Position numbers and translations under genes: made by a program
In this document: in pieces, positions 17,179 to 25,483 of the stretch
How positions within the stretch are numbered: the first letter of the stretch is position 1
Layout of the letters: the number at the start of each line of letters is the position of its first letter
The notes under the pieces: generated by a model
Seen by the model: the letters and a program-made list of their open reading frames with translations, nothing else
Told to the model about the DNA's origin: nothing
Database searches by the model: none
From: Bacteroidota bacterium
GTDB lineage: Bacteria; Bacteroidota; Bacteroidia; Chitinophagales; UBA10324
Direction of reading: 5' to 3'
DNA length: 59,303 nucleotides
Assembly: GCA_018267315.1 (NCBI GenBank)
Contig: JAFDYS010000036.1
Span: forward strand, 3,287 to 62,589

Positions 17179-17894
17179 TGCACCTCCGGCTCGAACATAT
17201 CAGCAAAAAATTCGGAAGTGAAGAAGTGCTTCGCGATCTACGTTTGCAATTGCCTGCGAATAAAACACTGAGCATCCTCGGCGCCAGCGGCTGCGGAAAA
17301 ACTACGTTGCTGAAAATTATCGCCGGATTGATTGAAGCGGATTCCGGAGAAATTTTTCTCGCTGAAAAAAATATCACAAAAGTTCCGGCTAACAAGCGCA
17401 ACATTGTTTACATCTACCAGGAGCCGCTGCTCTTTCCTCATCTGAATGCATTTGAAAACATTGCCTTCGGATTGCGCATCAGAAAAGTCGCTGAAGAAAA
17501 AATTCAGCAGCAGGTGAACCAGATGATTTCACGATTGGGACTGGAAGAGCAGTGGAAAAAATTTCCGGATCAACTCTCCGGCGGGCAGCGGCAGCGTGTT
17601 GCTTTCGGGAGAGCCATCATCATCAACCCGCCGGTGCTGTTGCTCGATGAGCCGTTTGCCGCGCTGGATTATGAAACCAGGAGTTCCATGCAAAAACTTT
17701 TCAAAGAAGTGGCGCATGAGTTCGGCATCACTTCCATTTTCGTGACGCATGATTTGAAGGAAGCAATCCTGATGGCAGATGAAATTGCACTGATGAAAAA
17801 CGGAACTTTACAGCAATATGATTCTGTTGCATCATTTACGAATGATCCGGTTTCGGGAGTTAAAAATGAAATTTCATTTTGGAAAAAGTTTTAA
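17178..17894 (+). CDS. ABC transporter ATP-binding protein (YnjD-type)
   Basis: This is a 238-residue ATPase from the ATG at 17178; the upstream frame extension lies within the permease gene. Walker A GASGCGKTT is at residues 35-43. The Q-loop (YIYQEP), the signature LSGGQRQRV and Walker B VLLLDEPFAALD follow in order, and the switch histidine is in VTHDLKEA. It energises import through the two permeases encoded just upstream. The start codon overlaps the preceding stop by one base. Its length is that of a minimal ATPase with little extra C-terminal domain. Confidence 0.93.
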   Translation: MHLRLEHISKKFGSEEVLRDLRLQLPANKTLSILGASGCGKTTLLKIIAGLIEADSGEIFLAEKNITKVPANKRNIVYIYQEPLLFPHLNAFENIAFGLRIRKVAEEKIQQQVNQMISRLGLEEQWKKFPDQLSGGQRQRVAFGRAIIINPPVLLLDEPFAALDYETRSSMQKLFKEVAHEFGITSIFVTHDLKEAILMADEIALMKNGTLQQYDSVASFTNDPVSGVKNEISFWKKF

Positions 17895-17916
17895 CCACAG
17901 AGGAACAGATTAATTG

Positions 17917-18003
17917 CCGTCATTGCGAGCGGAGCGAAGCAATCTCCCGAAATTTGGGGATTGCTTCGTCCTCATCGCTTCGCTCTGAGTCCTCGCAATG
18001 ACG
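17917..18003. repeat. CGTCATTGCGAG inverted-repeat element, copy 2
   Basis: Outer arms are CCGTCATTGCGAG (17917-17929) and CTCGCAATGACG (17992-18003). Inner arms are CGAAGCAATC and GGATTGCTTCG, and a GAGCGGAGCGAAG-like segment pairs with CGCTTCGCTC. At 87 bp it is the compact form of the element at 15427-15555. It lies between the ATPase stop (17894) and the radical SAM start (18014). Confidence 0.9.
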
Positions 18004-18013
18004 ACACATCTTT

Positions 18014-18940
18014 ATGAACACCGACTTCAATCATATTGAAAGCGTGTACTGGGTTTTCACTCAGTTGTGTAACGACATCTGTGATCATTGCTACAATGAT
18101 TCGGGTCCGAAAGGCGCGCGCATCAGCGAAGAGGAATGCATGGCCATTATAGAAAACCTTCCTGACAAAATGGACCGGCTCATTCTCTCCGGTGGAGAAC
18201 CGCTCGCTGACAAAAAATTGCTTTACAAAATCCTTGACCGGCTGAAAGAAAAATATCAAGGCGAAACGCAGATCATGCTGCAGACAAACGGCGATCTGAT
18301 CAATGAGCGAATCCTCGACTCGCTGATAGAAAAAGGCGTGACGCGCATTGACATTGCCAGCATTGACCGCTTTCACAAGTTTGCCGGGCAGCGGCTCGAG
18401 ATGCTTAAAGCGCTCTTCAAATCACGCGGCATGAGCGATGAAGTGGCGGAACCGCTGGTGACGAAAGATATATTCCTGAAGAAAGACTCGTTGAGCTTCG
18501 GCTACTGGGGTGCCAATGAAGAAATGTGGCTCGGCGGAAACTGGGCGCGCGGCCGTGCGATGAAAAAAAATCTGTGGTTGAAAGACCCGGAGCATAACTT
18601 CTGCTCCATCCTCAGCGGAGCAAAAGGTTTTTTGGGCGGAACGGAGTTGCCACAGGAGATTTCTATTCAGCTCTGGAAAATCAATCCATGCTGCCCGGGA
18701 ACATTGTATCCGCTCGGCGATGCACGAAAAGAAAAAGTTGCTGATGTGTTGTTGCGTGTTTCAAAGATGAAAGTATTCCAGATGTTGAATGAAGGCGAGC
18801 CGTGGAAAATGGGTGAACATCTTGGTATATCAGAAGAAGATGCGAAAACCAAAACGCGAGAGCAGAAAAATATTTGCCTGTACTGCGATTATTTTTTTGA
18901 GCATCATCTCCATTCAAACACTCTTGAGGAAATGAAATAA
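18014..18940 (+). CDS. Radical SAM enzyme of unrecognised subfamily
   Basis: The 308-residue protein carries the radical SAM cluster motif CNDICDHC (Cys19, Cys23, Cys26) near its N-terminus and SGGEPL (59-64), the SAM-binding motif. It would cleave S-adenosylmethionine to a 5'-deoxyadenosyl radical. Additional cysteines at 197, 226, 227, 288 and 291, the last two in CLYC, could ligate an auxiliary iron-sulphur cluster as in SPASM or twitch enzymes. The substrate is unknown. I do not see an adjacent short peptide that would mark it as a RiPP maturase. It follows the ABC transporter on the same strand, after a repeat element, and ends 12 bases from the convergent phoR. Confidence 0.85.
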   Translation: MNTDFNHIESVYWVFTQLCNDICDHCYNDSGPKGARISEEECMAIIENLPDKMDRLILSGGEPLADKKLLYKILDRLKEKYQGETQIMLQTNGDLINERILDSLIEKGVTRIDIASIDRFHKFAGQRLEMLKALFKSRGMSDEVAEPLVTKDIFLKKDSLSFGYWGANEEMWLGGNWARGRAMKKNLWLKDPEHNFCSILSGAKGFLGGTELPQEISIQLWKINPCCPGTLYPLGDARKEKVADVLLRVSKMKVFQMLNEGEPWKMGEHLGISEEDAKTKTREQKNICLYCDYFFEHHLHSNTLEEMK

Positions 18941-18952
18941 GTCCTGGGCTCA

Positions 18953-20008
18953 TTAGCTTTCCTGTGCTTTCGCCAGAGTAAATCCAAACGTGGAGCCGAT
19001 TCCAACCTTGCTACGCACATTAATAGTTTGATTGTGCGCTTCGATTATGTGCTTTACAATGGCAAGTCCGAGTCCTGTGCCGCCCTGCTCGCGGGAGCGG
19101 CTCTTATCTACGCGGTAGAAGCGCTCGAACAGTCGCGCTAAGTGTTCTTCGGCAATTCCGATTCCATCGTCAGTGATTTCCACAAGAATGTTGTCGCCCA
19201 TATCGTAAAAACTCACCGTGGTGTTTCCATTTTCATTGCCGTACTTGATGGAGTTGTCAAGCAAGTTCACCATCACCTGCCGGATTTTTTCTTTGTCGGC
19301 ATACACATAGAATGGCCGCTCCGTTCCTTTCTTCACCGAAAACTTGATGTTCTTTGTATCGGCTTTGTATTCGATTTCTTCAAACACGTCTTTGGTGAGG
19401 GAATAGATGTCAAACGTTTCTTTCTCAAGATAGACTTCACCACTTTCGAGCTTGGCGATTTCTTCGAGATCATTCACGAGGTTGGTCAGCCGCTCCACGC
19501 TCACCGCAGTCTTTTCCAGAAAGTGTTTGTTCACCTCTGCATCTTCCATGGCTCCGTCAAGAAGAGTATGCACATACCCCTGAATGCTGAAGAGCGGTGT
19601 TTTAAATTCATGCGACAGATTCGAGAGAAATTCCTTCCGGTACTGCTCGGCGCGTTTCAGACTTTCAATTTCCTGTTTGTTCTTTTCCGCCCATTCTTTC
19701 ACTTCTTCCTGCACATCGCTCAGCGGGTCTTCCGACTTGATGCTCTTGCCGAGAATGTCTTTCGTGAAACGATCTATCTTGAGGTTGTGGATGGTTTTAT
19801 AAACGAGCTTGATCTTGCGATAGATGAATCGTTCCATCGCATAGTAGAAAAGAAAGTAGGACAGGGAGAAAACCAGCGCAAACAAAGCGGCACACTGCAC
19901 CCATCCGGACATTTCTACACGGGCACCCAGGGTAACAAAGAGGGTAGCTACGGCGGCCACCACCAGCGCAGAGTAAAAAGCAATAGTCTTTGGGGTGAGA
20001 TTTTTCAA
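18953..20008 (-). CDS. phoR: Phosphate-responsive sensor histidine kinase PhoR
   Basis: This 351-residue membrane kinase has two hydrophobic segments at about 8-28 and 36-56 and only a very short periplasmic loop. A linker helix region leads to the H-box LSHEFKTPL (phospho-acceptor His133). The N-box (VNLLDNSIKYGN), the G1 box (ITDDGIGI) and the G2 box (GTGLGLAIVKHI) follow. It lacks a clear PAS domain. It is the last gene of the pst-phoU-phoB-phoR run, 113 bases from phoB, which supports PhoR over other kinases. The kinase would phosphorylate PhoB when phosphate is low and is expected to be restrained by PhoU and the Pst transporter. Confidence 0.9.
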   Translation of the reverse strand: MKNLTPKTIAFYSALVVAAVATLFVTLGARVEMSGWVQCAALFALVFSLSYFLFYYAMERFIYRKIKLVYKTIHNLKIDRFTKDILGKSIKSEDPLSDVQEEVKEWAEKNKQEIESLKRAEQYRKEFLSNLSHEFKTPLFSIQGYVHTLLDGAMEDAEVNKHFLEKTAVSVERLTNLVNDLEEIAKLESGEVYLEKETFDIYSLTKDVFEEIEYKADTKNIKFSVKKGTERPFYVYADKEKIRQVMVNLLDNSIKYGNENGNTTVSFYDMGDNILVEITDDGIGIAEEHLARLFERFYRVDKSRSREQGGTGLGLAIVKHIIEAHNQTINVRSKVGIGSTFGFTLAKAQES

Positions 20009-20086
20009 GATAAAAATTTAGTTCTCCAATTCACGGTTTAAAGTTTTGGATCTATAAGTTCTACTGTTGACCGGGGGGTCTCAATC

Positions 20087-20140
20087 CTTCAAACACCTCC
20101 GAACATTTCAAACCTTAAACCTCAAATTTCAAACTTATAC
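20087..20140. repeat. 7-base-phased repeat spanning the phoB stop codon
   Basis: Heptamers TTTCAAA, CCTTAAA, CCTCAAA, TTTCAAA and CTTATAC run from 20106 to 20140, with a related CTTCAAA at 20087. The right part encodes the last residues of PhoB (YKFEI and stop) on the minus strand. The tract therefore looks like the gene end iterated into the phoB-phoR spacer. Confidence 0.5.
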
Positions 20141-20844
20141 CCGACACCTTTCACTGTTTTAATGAGGTCCTCTCCCACTTTCTGGCGGATCTTGCGGATG
20201 TGTACATCAATGGTGCGATCACCTACAATCACATCGTCGCCCCACACTTTGTTGAGGATTTCATTTCGGGGAAAAACCCTGCCGGGTTTGGAAGCCAATA
20301 GGGCCAGCAATTCAAATTCTTTTCTGGCAAGAAAAACTTCTTCGTCCTTCACCTTAACGGCATGCTGCTCCCGGTCAATGGTGATATCGCCGATCTGGAT
20401 CACTTCTCCTTCATGGCCGCTGGCCTTGCGGCGAAGCAATGCCTTTACGCGGCTCACGAGCAGTTTGGGTTTGATCGGTTTGGTGATGTAATCATCGGCG
20501 CCAACGTGAAATCCCTTCAACTCCGATTCTTCATCATTTCTCGCAGTGAGAAAAACGATGAGGGTATTCTTCAGTTCCTTCAGGTTGCGCAGGTGCTCCG
20601 CTGTGGCAAAGCCATCGAGACTGGGCATCATTACATCGAGGATGATGAGATCGGGTTTTTCAGCCCGCGCAATTCGGATTGCTTCCAATCCATCTTTTGC
20701 AGTAAGCGTCCTGTATCCTTCGCGCTGGAGGTTGTAGGCAATGAATTCGAGCACGTCAATTTCATCGTCTACGATCAGAATCCTGGGTTGATGTTCCATA
20801 GCCGGTTGCCGTGGGTTTACATATTGAGCGAATGCCGTGTTCAT
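20122..20844 (-). CDS. phoB: Phosphate response regulator PhoB
   Basis: This 240-residue OmpR-family regulator has a receiver domain with acidic residues in IVDDE and the phospho-acceptor Asp70 (LIILDVMMP). The output domain is a winged helix ending KTVKGVGYKFEI. The start at 20844 is chosen because AAAAGGAG lies just upstream and the ATG overlaps the phoU stop (TAATG). An internal ATG at 20799 would remove the first 15 residues but has no such signal. Phosphorylated by PhoR, it would activate phosphate-starvation genes, including the divergent promoters at 25314-25595. Its last codons lie in a 7-base-phased repeat. Confidence 0.93.
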   Translation of the reverse strand: MNTAFAQYVNPRQPAMEHQPRILIVDDEIDVLEFIAYNLQREGYRTLTAKDGLEAIRIARAEKPDLIILDVMMPSLDGFATAEHLRNLKELKNTLIVFLTARNDEESELKGFHVGADDYITKPIKPKLLVSRVKALLRRKASGHEGEVIQIGDITIDREQHAVKVKDEEVFLARKEFELLALLASKPGRVFPRNEILNKVWGDDVIVGDRTIDVHIRKIRQKVGEDLIKTVKGVGYKFEI

Positions 20845-21512
20845 TATATTTTCTCCTTTTCGTGTTTCAGTACGTTGGCTTCAACGTAAAAAATTATTTC
20901 TTCAGCGATGTTCTTATTCAGGTCACCGATGCGCTCCATCTTGCGAACTACCGAAGCAAGGTTCAGCATGCCTTCCACTTCATCGGTGTGATTGCGGATG
21001 TAATCACCGATCACGGTAATTGCTTTTTTATTCCATTCATCCAGCCGGTCATCATGCCGGAAAATCTCCCGTGCCGAACTGGTGTCCGCATCCTTGAAAG
21101 CACGTAGGTTGCTGGCGATCATATCATCAATGTGGTCCACAATTTCGCGCAGTTGCAACGGTGTGAGCAATTCGGCCGCATAGGGTTTGGTGAGTTTGGA
21201 TGCATAGGCGGCAATTCCCTTGGCATGATCGCCCATACGCTCGAGGTGGCTGTTAATTTTGAAAGCCGCAAACACCAGCCGCAGGTCAATGGCCACCGGG
21301 TTGAAGAGCACCATGATGTTTTCACAATCGCGGTCAATCTTCAGCTCCTCGGCATTTACCCGGCGCTCCTGGAAAAGCACTTCCTTCGCCAGTTCTTTTT
21401 TAGCACCGATGAACGCATCAATGCTTTTGCCAAGCTGGTTGCGAACAAGTGAACCCATCTCTTCAATCTCATTCTTCAGCCGGTCAAGTTCGGTATCTAG
21501 GTGCGTGGTCAT
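20844..21512 (-). CDS. phoU: Phosphate signalling protein PhoU
   Basis: The 222-residue all-helical protein consists of two PhoU three-helix repeats. Typical phrases are the VLFQERRVNAEELKIDRDCE region and LERMGDHAKGIA in the first repeat, with MERIGDLNKNIAEEI in the second. The acidic residues there bind metal in homologues. PhoU links the Pst transporter to PhoR and dampens the response when phosphate is plentiful. It lies between pstB and phoB on the minus strand. Its stop overlaps the phoB start by one base. Its leader contains a phased heptamer repeat. Confidence 0.95.
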   Translation of the reverse strand: MTTHLDTELDRLKNEIEEMGSLVRNQLGKSIDAFIGAKKELAKEVLFQERRVNAEELKIDRDCENIMVLFNPVAIDLRLVFAAFKINSHLERMGDHAKGIAAYASKLTKPYAAELLTPLQLREIVDHIDDMIASNLRAFKDADTSSAREIFRHDDRLDEWNKKAITVIGDYIRNHTDEVEGMLNLASVVRKMERIGDLNKNIAEEIIFYVEANVLKHEKEKI

Positions 21513-21520
21513 GGTAACAA

Positions 21521-21576
21521 GTGAATGATGAAAGGTGAATCGTTAATCGTCTTTTGTCCGCTGGTCATAAGTTCCT
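21521..21576. repeat. 7-base-phased repeat in the phoU leader
   Basis: Eight in-phase heptamers, GTGAATG, ATGAAAG, GTGAATC, GTTAATC, GTCTTTT, GTCCGCT, GGTCATA and AGTTCCT, fill most of the pstB-phoU gap. The first begins 9 bases upstream of the phoU start codon. GTGAATGATGA is shared exactly with the acs leader tract. Confidence 0.5.
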
Positions 21577-21586
21577 ATGTCTAAAA

Positions 21587-22339
21587 CTATCCAAATCTTC
21601 CGGTGATGTAGTTCTGGGTGCGCTCGTGTTTGGGATTCATGAACAGTTCCTTGGTGTCATTGAATTCAATCAGTTCACCCAGATAAAAAAACGCGGTCTT
21701 ATCACTCACCCTCGCGGCCTGCTGCATGTTGTGAGTAACAATGATGATGGTGTATTTCTTCTTCAGTTCCCAAATGAGTTCTTCAATCTTGGCACTGCTG
21801 ATCGGATCCAGTGCCGATGCCGGCTCGTCCATCAAAATTACGGAAGGTTCCACCGCCAGTGCCCGCGCGATGCAGAGACGCTGCTGCTGCCCGCCGGAGA
21901 GTGCCAGCGCTGATTTCTTCAGCTCGTCCTTCACTTCATCCCATAGGGCCGCCTGCTTCAGTGAACGCTCCACCGTTTCTTCAATAAATTTCTTGTTGCT
22001 TATTCCGTTTATGCGAAGACCGTAAGCCACATTTTCGAAAATGGTTTTCGGAAACGGATTCGGTTTCTGAAAAACCATTCCCACTTTTTTCCGGATTTCC
22101 TCTACTCGTGTGCCGCCGTTGTAAATATCTTTTCCGCTCAACAGCACTTCCCCTTCAATGCGCACTCCGTCAATCATATCATTCATCCGGTTAAAGAGCC
22201 GGAGGTAGGTTGACTTACCGCATCCCGAGGGGCCGATCATAGCCACCACCTGATATTCGAGGATGCCCATCGTCACATTTTTCAAGGCATGTGTATTCCC
22301 GTAAAAAAGGTTGACGTCGCGGGTTTCTACTTTATACAT
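21587..22339 (-). CDS. pstB: Phosphate ABC transporter ATP-binding protein PstB
   Basis: The 250-residue ATPase has Walker [10 protein letters not shown] near residues 34-42 and the Q-loop [11 protein letters not shown], whose NPFP is specific to PstB. The signature [16 protein letters not shown] and Walker [14 protein letters not shown] follow. It powers high-affinity phosphate import through PstA and PstC. It begins 2 bases after pstA ends, so the two are cotranscribed. The downstream gap to phoU is 74 bases. Confidence 0.97.
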   Translation of the reverse strand: MYKVETRDVNLFYGNTHALKNVTMGILEYQVVAMIGPSGCGKSTYLRLFNRMNDMIDGVRIEGEVLLSGKDIYNGGTRVEEIRKKVGMVFQKPNPFPKTIFENVAYGLRINGISNKKFIEETVERSLKQAALWDEVKDELKKSALALSGGQQQRLCIARALAVEPSVILMDEPASALDPISSAKIEELIWELKKKYTIIIVTHNMQQAARVSDKTAFFYLGELIEFNDTKELFMNPKHERTQNYITGRFG

Positions 22340-22341
22340 GG

Positions 22342-23199
22342 TTACCTGGAAAACCGGTTTCTCAAAATGATGGCAATTGAATTCAGCAATAAGGTAAACA
22401 CGAGCAGCATGATGATTCCTGCTGCCGCATTCTCATGAAACTCCTGCTGCGGTCGCGATACCCAGTTATAAATCTGAATGGGAAGAATGGTAAAAGCCGA
22501 GTCAAGATTCTTTGGAAGAAAAGTAACATAGGTCAAAGCCCCGATCGTGATGAGCGGCGCCGTTTCGCCAATGGCTCTGGAAATGGCGAGGATAATGCCG
22601 GTGAGGATGGAAGGAAATGAAATGGGAAGCAGGTGATGCCAAATGGTTTGCCAGCGCGTGGCCCCCACTGCAAACGATGCTTCACGTATGCCGTTGGGAA
22701 CGGCACGCAATGCTTCGCGCGTACTGATGATGATCACCGGCATGATGAGTAAACTCATGGTGAGCGACCCGGCGAGGATGCTGCGATCAAGTGACATCCA
22801 TCGTACGAATAAACCCAAACCGAGCAACCCGTAAACAATGGAAGGCACGCCGGCCAGGTTGGCAATATTGATTTCAATGAAACGGCCAATCCAGTTTTTG
22901 CGTCCGTATTCTTCCAGATAAATCGCTGCACCAATCCCCACCGGCACCGCAATGGCAGCGGTGATGATCACCATGAAGAAACTTCCGGCGAGACCGGCCA
23001 CTATGCCGGCCTTATCGGCGTGCCGTGAAGGAAAACTGGTGAGAAACTGAAGGTTAATCCTCCCCAGCCCGTCTGCCGCCACATTCACCAGCAAAAGAAT
23101 GAGCACACACAACGCAAACAACAAACCCAGGATAGCGATCACCCGAAAGGCGATATCCTTGATGCGTTGCTTGAGTGCGTGTAGTTCGAATGGATTCAT
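22342..23199 (-). CDS. pstA: Phosphate ABC transporter permease PstA
   Basis: This 285-residue inner-membrane protein has about six hydrophobic segments and the permease loop with [19 protein letters not shown] followed by [13 protein letters not shown], typical of PstA. It forms the channel with PstC. It is 117 bases downstream of pstC, an unusually wide gap for this operon that holds a phased repeat, and 2 bases upstream of pstB. The start [11 protein letters not shown] is the only good in-frame ATG. Confidence 0.95.
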   Translation of the reverse strand: MNPFELHALKQRIKDIAFRVIAILGLLFALCVLILLLVNVAADGLGRINLQFLTSFPSRHADKAGIVAGLAGSFFMVIITAAIAVPVGIGAAIYLEEYGRKNWIGRFIEINIANLAGVPSIVYGLLGLGLFVRWMSLDRSILAGSLTMSLLIMPVIIISTREALRAVPNGIREASFAVGATRWQTIWHHLLPISFPSILTGIILAISRAIGETAPLITIGALTYVTFLPKNLDSAFTILPIQIYNWVSRPQQEFHENAAAGIIMLLVFTLLLNSIAIILRNRFSR

Positions 23200-23202
23200 T
23201 TG

Positions 23203-23230
23203 ATGAATGATGAATCGTGAATTTTCAATT
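23203..23230. repeat. 7-base-phased repeat in the pstA leader
   Basis: Heptamers ATGAATG, ATGAATC, GTGAATT and TTCAATT are in phase, beginning 4 bases upstream of the pstA start codon. TGAATGATGAA is shared with the phoU leader tract. Weaker repeats such as AGTCATTG and AAGTCATAAGTC continue to about 23310. Confidence 0.45.
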
Positions 23231-23316
23231 CAATCGCCCGGCTGCTCATTAGTTTATTGTTTGATAATTATCAGTCATTGTCTATCGTCTGCAAGTCATA
23301 AGTCTTCAAGTCCTTC

Positions 23317-24282
23317 TCAATCTCCGCCAACCGCCAGGAATTTTTTCCTGATCCGGAAGCTGATGATGTTTAAAATAAAAGTGAAAATGAACAAGGCAAT
23401 GGCAACGGCAAAAATGGTGTTGTAAGCCAGCGTGCCATGCGGTGTGTCGCCCTGGCTCACACTCACGATGTAAGTGGTCATGGTGGCAACCGGATTCATC
23501 GGGTTTAGTGTGATCTGCGGCAACTGCCCGGCAGCTATGGCCACAATCATGGTTTCCCCAACGGCTCTCGATAAGGCGAGAATGATTGAGGCAATGATGC
23601 CTGAAAAAGCTGACGGGAATACAATACTCAGAGACACCTGCAGTTTGGATGCTCCGAGTGCATAACCACCCTCCCGCAGACCGGAAGGAACACTACGCAA
23701 GGCATCTTCACTCAATGAAGTCACGAGCGGCAAAATCATGATACCCATTACAATTCCCGGGGACAAGGCATTGAAGCCACTCAGTGTCGGAAAGAAATGC
23801 TGCAGCAGCGGCGTGACCGTGATGAGAGCAAAGTAGCCGTAAACGATTGTCGGTATGCCGGCCAGCACTTCCAAAAACGGCTTAACGGTTTTTCTCACCG
23901 GCGCTGCCGCATACTCGCTCAGGAAAACGGCGATGATCAGTCCCAAAGGCACACTCACCAATAATGCGATGAATGAGGTGAGCAGCGTTCCCGTCAACAA
24001 CGGAAGAATGCCGAAGTGCTGATCAGAGAACAACGGGGTCCACTGGGTATCCGTAAGAAAATCCCAGATTGGAACTTCCTGAAAAAATTCATAGGCCTGA
24101 ACGGAAAGCACCACCACAATGCCCAGCGTGGTGAAAACAGAAACCAGTGCGCACAACAGCAGAATCACCTTCACCACGCTCTCTCTTGCATATACAAACG
24201 AGCTGCGCGGAAACTGAAATGGCGGTCGGGTTCGGTTGCCTGTTTCAGCAGAAGGGAAACTGACTGTGCTCACTGTTTCCAT
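23317..24282 (-). CDS. pstC: Phosphate ABC transporter permease PstC
   Basis: This 321-residue membrane protein has a soluble N-terminal arm of about 35 residues, then about six hydrophobic segments. The permease loop contains EDALRSVPSGLREGGYALG. FLEVLAGIPTIVYGYFAL is a hallmark of PstC and PstA permeases, and the order and the first-permease position indicate PstC. It begins 2 bases after the pstS stop codon. It pairs with PstA to form the phosphate channel. Confidence 0.95.
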   Translation of the reverse strand: METVSTVSFPSAETGNRTRPPFQFPRSSFVYARESVVKVILLLCALVSVFTTLGIVVVLSVQAYEFFQEVPIWDFLTDTQWTPLFSDQHFGILPLLTGTLLTSFIALLVSVPLGLIIAVFLSEYAAAPVRKTVKPFLEVLAGIPTIVYGYFALITVTPLLQHFFPTLSGFNALSPGIVMGIMILPLVTSLSEDALRSVPSGLREGGYALGASKLQVSLSIVFPSAFSGIIASIILALSRAVGETMIVAIAAGQLPQITLNPMNPVATMTTYIVSVSQGDTPHGTLAYNTIFAVAIALFIFTFILNIISFRIRKKFLAVGGD

Positions 24283-24284
24283 AT

Positions 24285-25313
24285 TTATTTTTGAGTGGTT
24301 CCCGGTTTCAGCAGCGATTCGAGCGTGGTGCCCACCTCTTCACCGCTTTCATAAATAGAACCGGTCACCTGATTTCTATGCCGCTCGAGCACTACCGGGT
24401 ACAGGTCATCCTGCAGCGGGATGTATCCCACTTCCTTCACCAGTTTGGGTGCATTCTCCAGATAGTATTCAACAAAACCCTTCACGGCTGATGCCGTATC
24501 CGATGATGCTTTCACATAAATCATAAGTACTCTTGACAGCGGCGAATAGGTTCCGTTCTGAACTGTTTCCACTGAAGGCATAATGGCGCCGGCGCCGTTA
24601 GCATCATTTCCATCATCAATGGGTACCAGCTTCAGCTTGTCTTTGTTCTCTTCATAATAGGCAAGACCGAAATAGCCGATGGCGCCTTCGTCCGATGCCA
24701 CACCCTGCACCAGCACATTGTCATCTTCTGACGGTGTAAAATCGCCGCGGCTGCGCTTTGATTTTCCGTTGATGGCCTCCGTGAAATAGTCGAAGGTTCC
24801 GCTATCAGTACCCGGGCCAAACAATTTGATGGGCTTCTTCGGAAATCCTTTTCTCACCTGATCCCACGTCATAATCTTACCCTGCGCTGCTGAATCCCAC
24901 ATCAGTTTCAACTCAGCCGTGGTGAGTTTATCTACCCATGTGTTTTTAGGATTTACTACCACGGCGAGCCCGTCATAACCTACCGGCAACTCAATAAAAC
25001 CGATGCCTGCTTTGGTACATGCTTCCACTTCCGAGGGCTTGATGGGGCGCGAAGCATCTGCAATGTCAATTTCATTATTGATGAATTTCTTGAAACCGCC
25101 ACCGGTGCCTGAAATACCAATAGTGATTTGCAGGTCGGGATTCACGGTCTTGTAATCTTCCGCCACAGCTTCTGTGATGGGATAAACGGTGCTTGAACCG
25201 TCCACCTTAAGAACAGCAGGCGCTTTTTGTTCTTCACTTTCTTTACCTGACTTTGACCCGCCGCAGGAAGCGAACAGGGCAGCCAATGCCATGATGGCAA
25301 GGAACTTTTTCAT
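24285..25313 (-). CDS. pstS: Phosphate-binding lipoprotein PstS
   Basis: The protein has 342 residues from the ATG at 25313; a 43-codon upstream extension is poorly conserved and crosses the promoter region. [17 protein letters not shown] is a lipoprotein signal with Cys17. The mature protein opens with [18 protein letters not shown], the phosphate-contact loop of Pst[23 protein letters not shown] and [13 protein letters not shown] provide further ligand contacts. It captures phosphate and hands it to PstC and PstA. As the first gene of the minus-strand Pho operon it faces the 282-base divergent control region. Confidence 0.96.
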   Translation of the reverse strand: MKKFLAIMALAALFASCGGSKSGKESEEQKAPAVLKVDGSSTVYPITEAVAEDYKTVNPDLQITIGISGTGGGFKKFINNEIDIADASRPIKPSEVEACTKAGIGFIELPVGYDGLAVVVNPKNTWVDKLTTAELKLMWDSAAQGKIMTWDQVRKGFPKKPIKLFGPGTDSGTFDYFTEAINGKSKRSRGDFTPSEDDNVLVQGVASDEGAIGYFGLAYYEENKDKLKLVPIDDGNDANGAGAIMPSVETVQNGTYSPLSRVLMIYVKASSDTASAVKGFVEYYLENAPKLVKEVGYIPLQDDLYPVVLERHRNQVTGSIYESGEEVGTTLESLLKPGTTQK

Positions 25314-25349
25314 AATCTGTAGAGAATTTTTGTTCTGAAATTTCAAGTG

Positions 25350-25357
25350 CAAAGCTA
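25350..25357 (-). promoter_or_regulatory. Candidate -7 box of the pstS promoter
   Basis: TAGCTTTG on the minus strand fits TAnnTTTG exactly and lies 37 bases upstream of the pstS start codon. No TTTG is found 18-21 bases upstream of it, as expected for a promoter that depends on an activator. Confidence 0.35.
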
Positions 25358-25405
25358 CCCGCGCCCCATGCGCCTCCTGTTTTTTGCATGTTATCAAATC
25401 TTTAT

Positions 25406-25425
25406 TTTGGAAACGATTTGGTAAC
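25406..25425. promoter_or_regulatory. Candidate PhoB operator: 11-bp-spaced direct repeat
   Basis: TTTGGAAAC (25406-25414) and TTTGGTAAC (25417-25425) agree at 8 of 9 bases and start 11 bp apart. This is the helical spacing used by PhoB boxes in other bacteria, where the sequence differs. It sits about 50 bp upstream of the candidate pstS -7 box. Confidence 0.4.
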
Positions 25426-25467
25426 ACAGAATTAATCTTCATCCATTCATCTGATGCAATCAGGATG

Positions 25468-25483
25468 TTAACTCAAGATTAAT
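25468..25483. promoter_or_regulatory. Second candidate Pho box (TTAAC / TTAAT at 11 bp)
   Basis: TTAAC (25468-25472) and TTAAT (25479-25483) start 11 bp apart, with GTAAC at 25488 and further TTAAC-like words at 25508, 25541 and 25551. They could serve the divergent DUF47-pit promoter, whose candidate -7 box is TATCTTTA at 25565-25572 (one mismatch). The AT-rich context makes chance occurrences likely. Confidence 0.25.

Noticed and set aside
18014..18940. Radical SAM enzyme as a RiPP maturase
   Set aside because: No short precursor-like gene with a leader and core was found within the flanking spacers.
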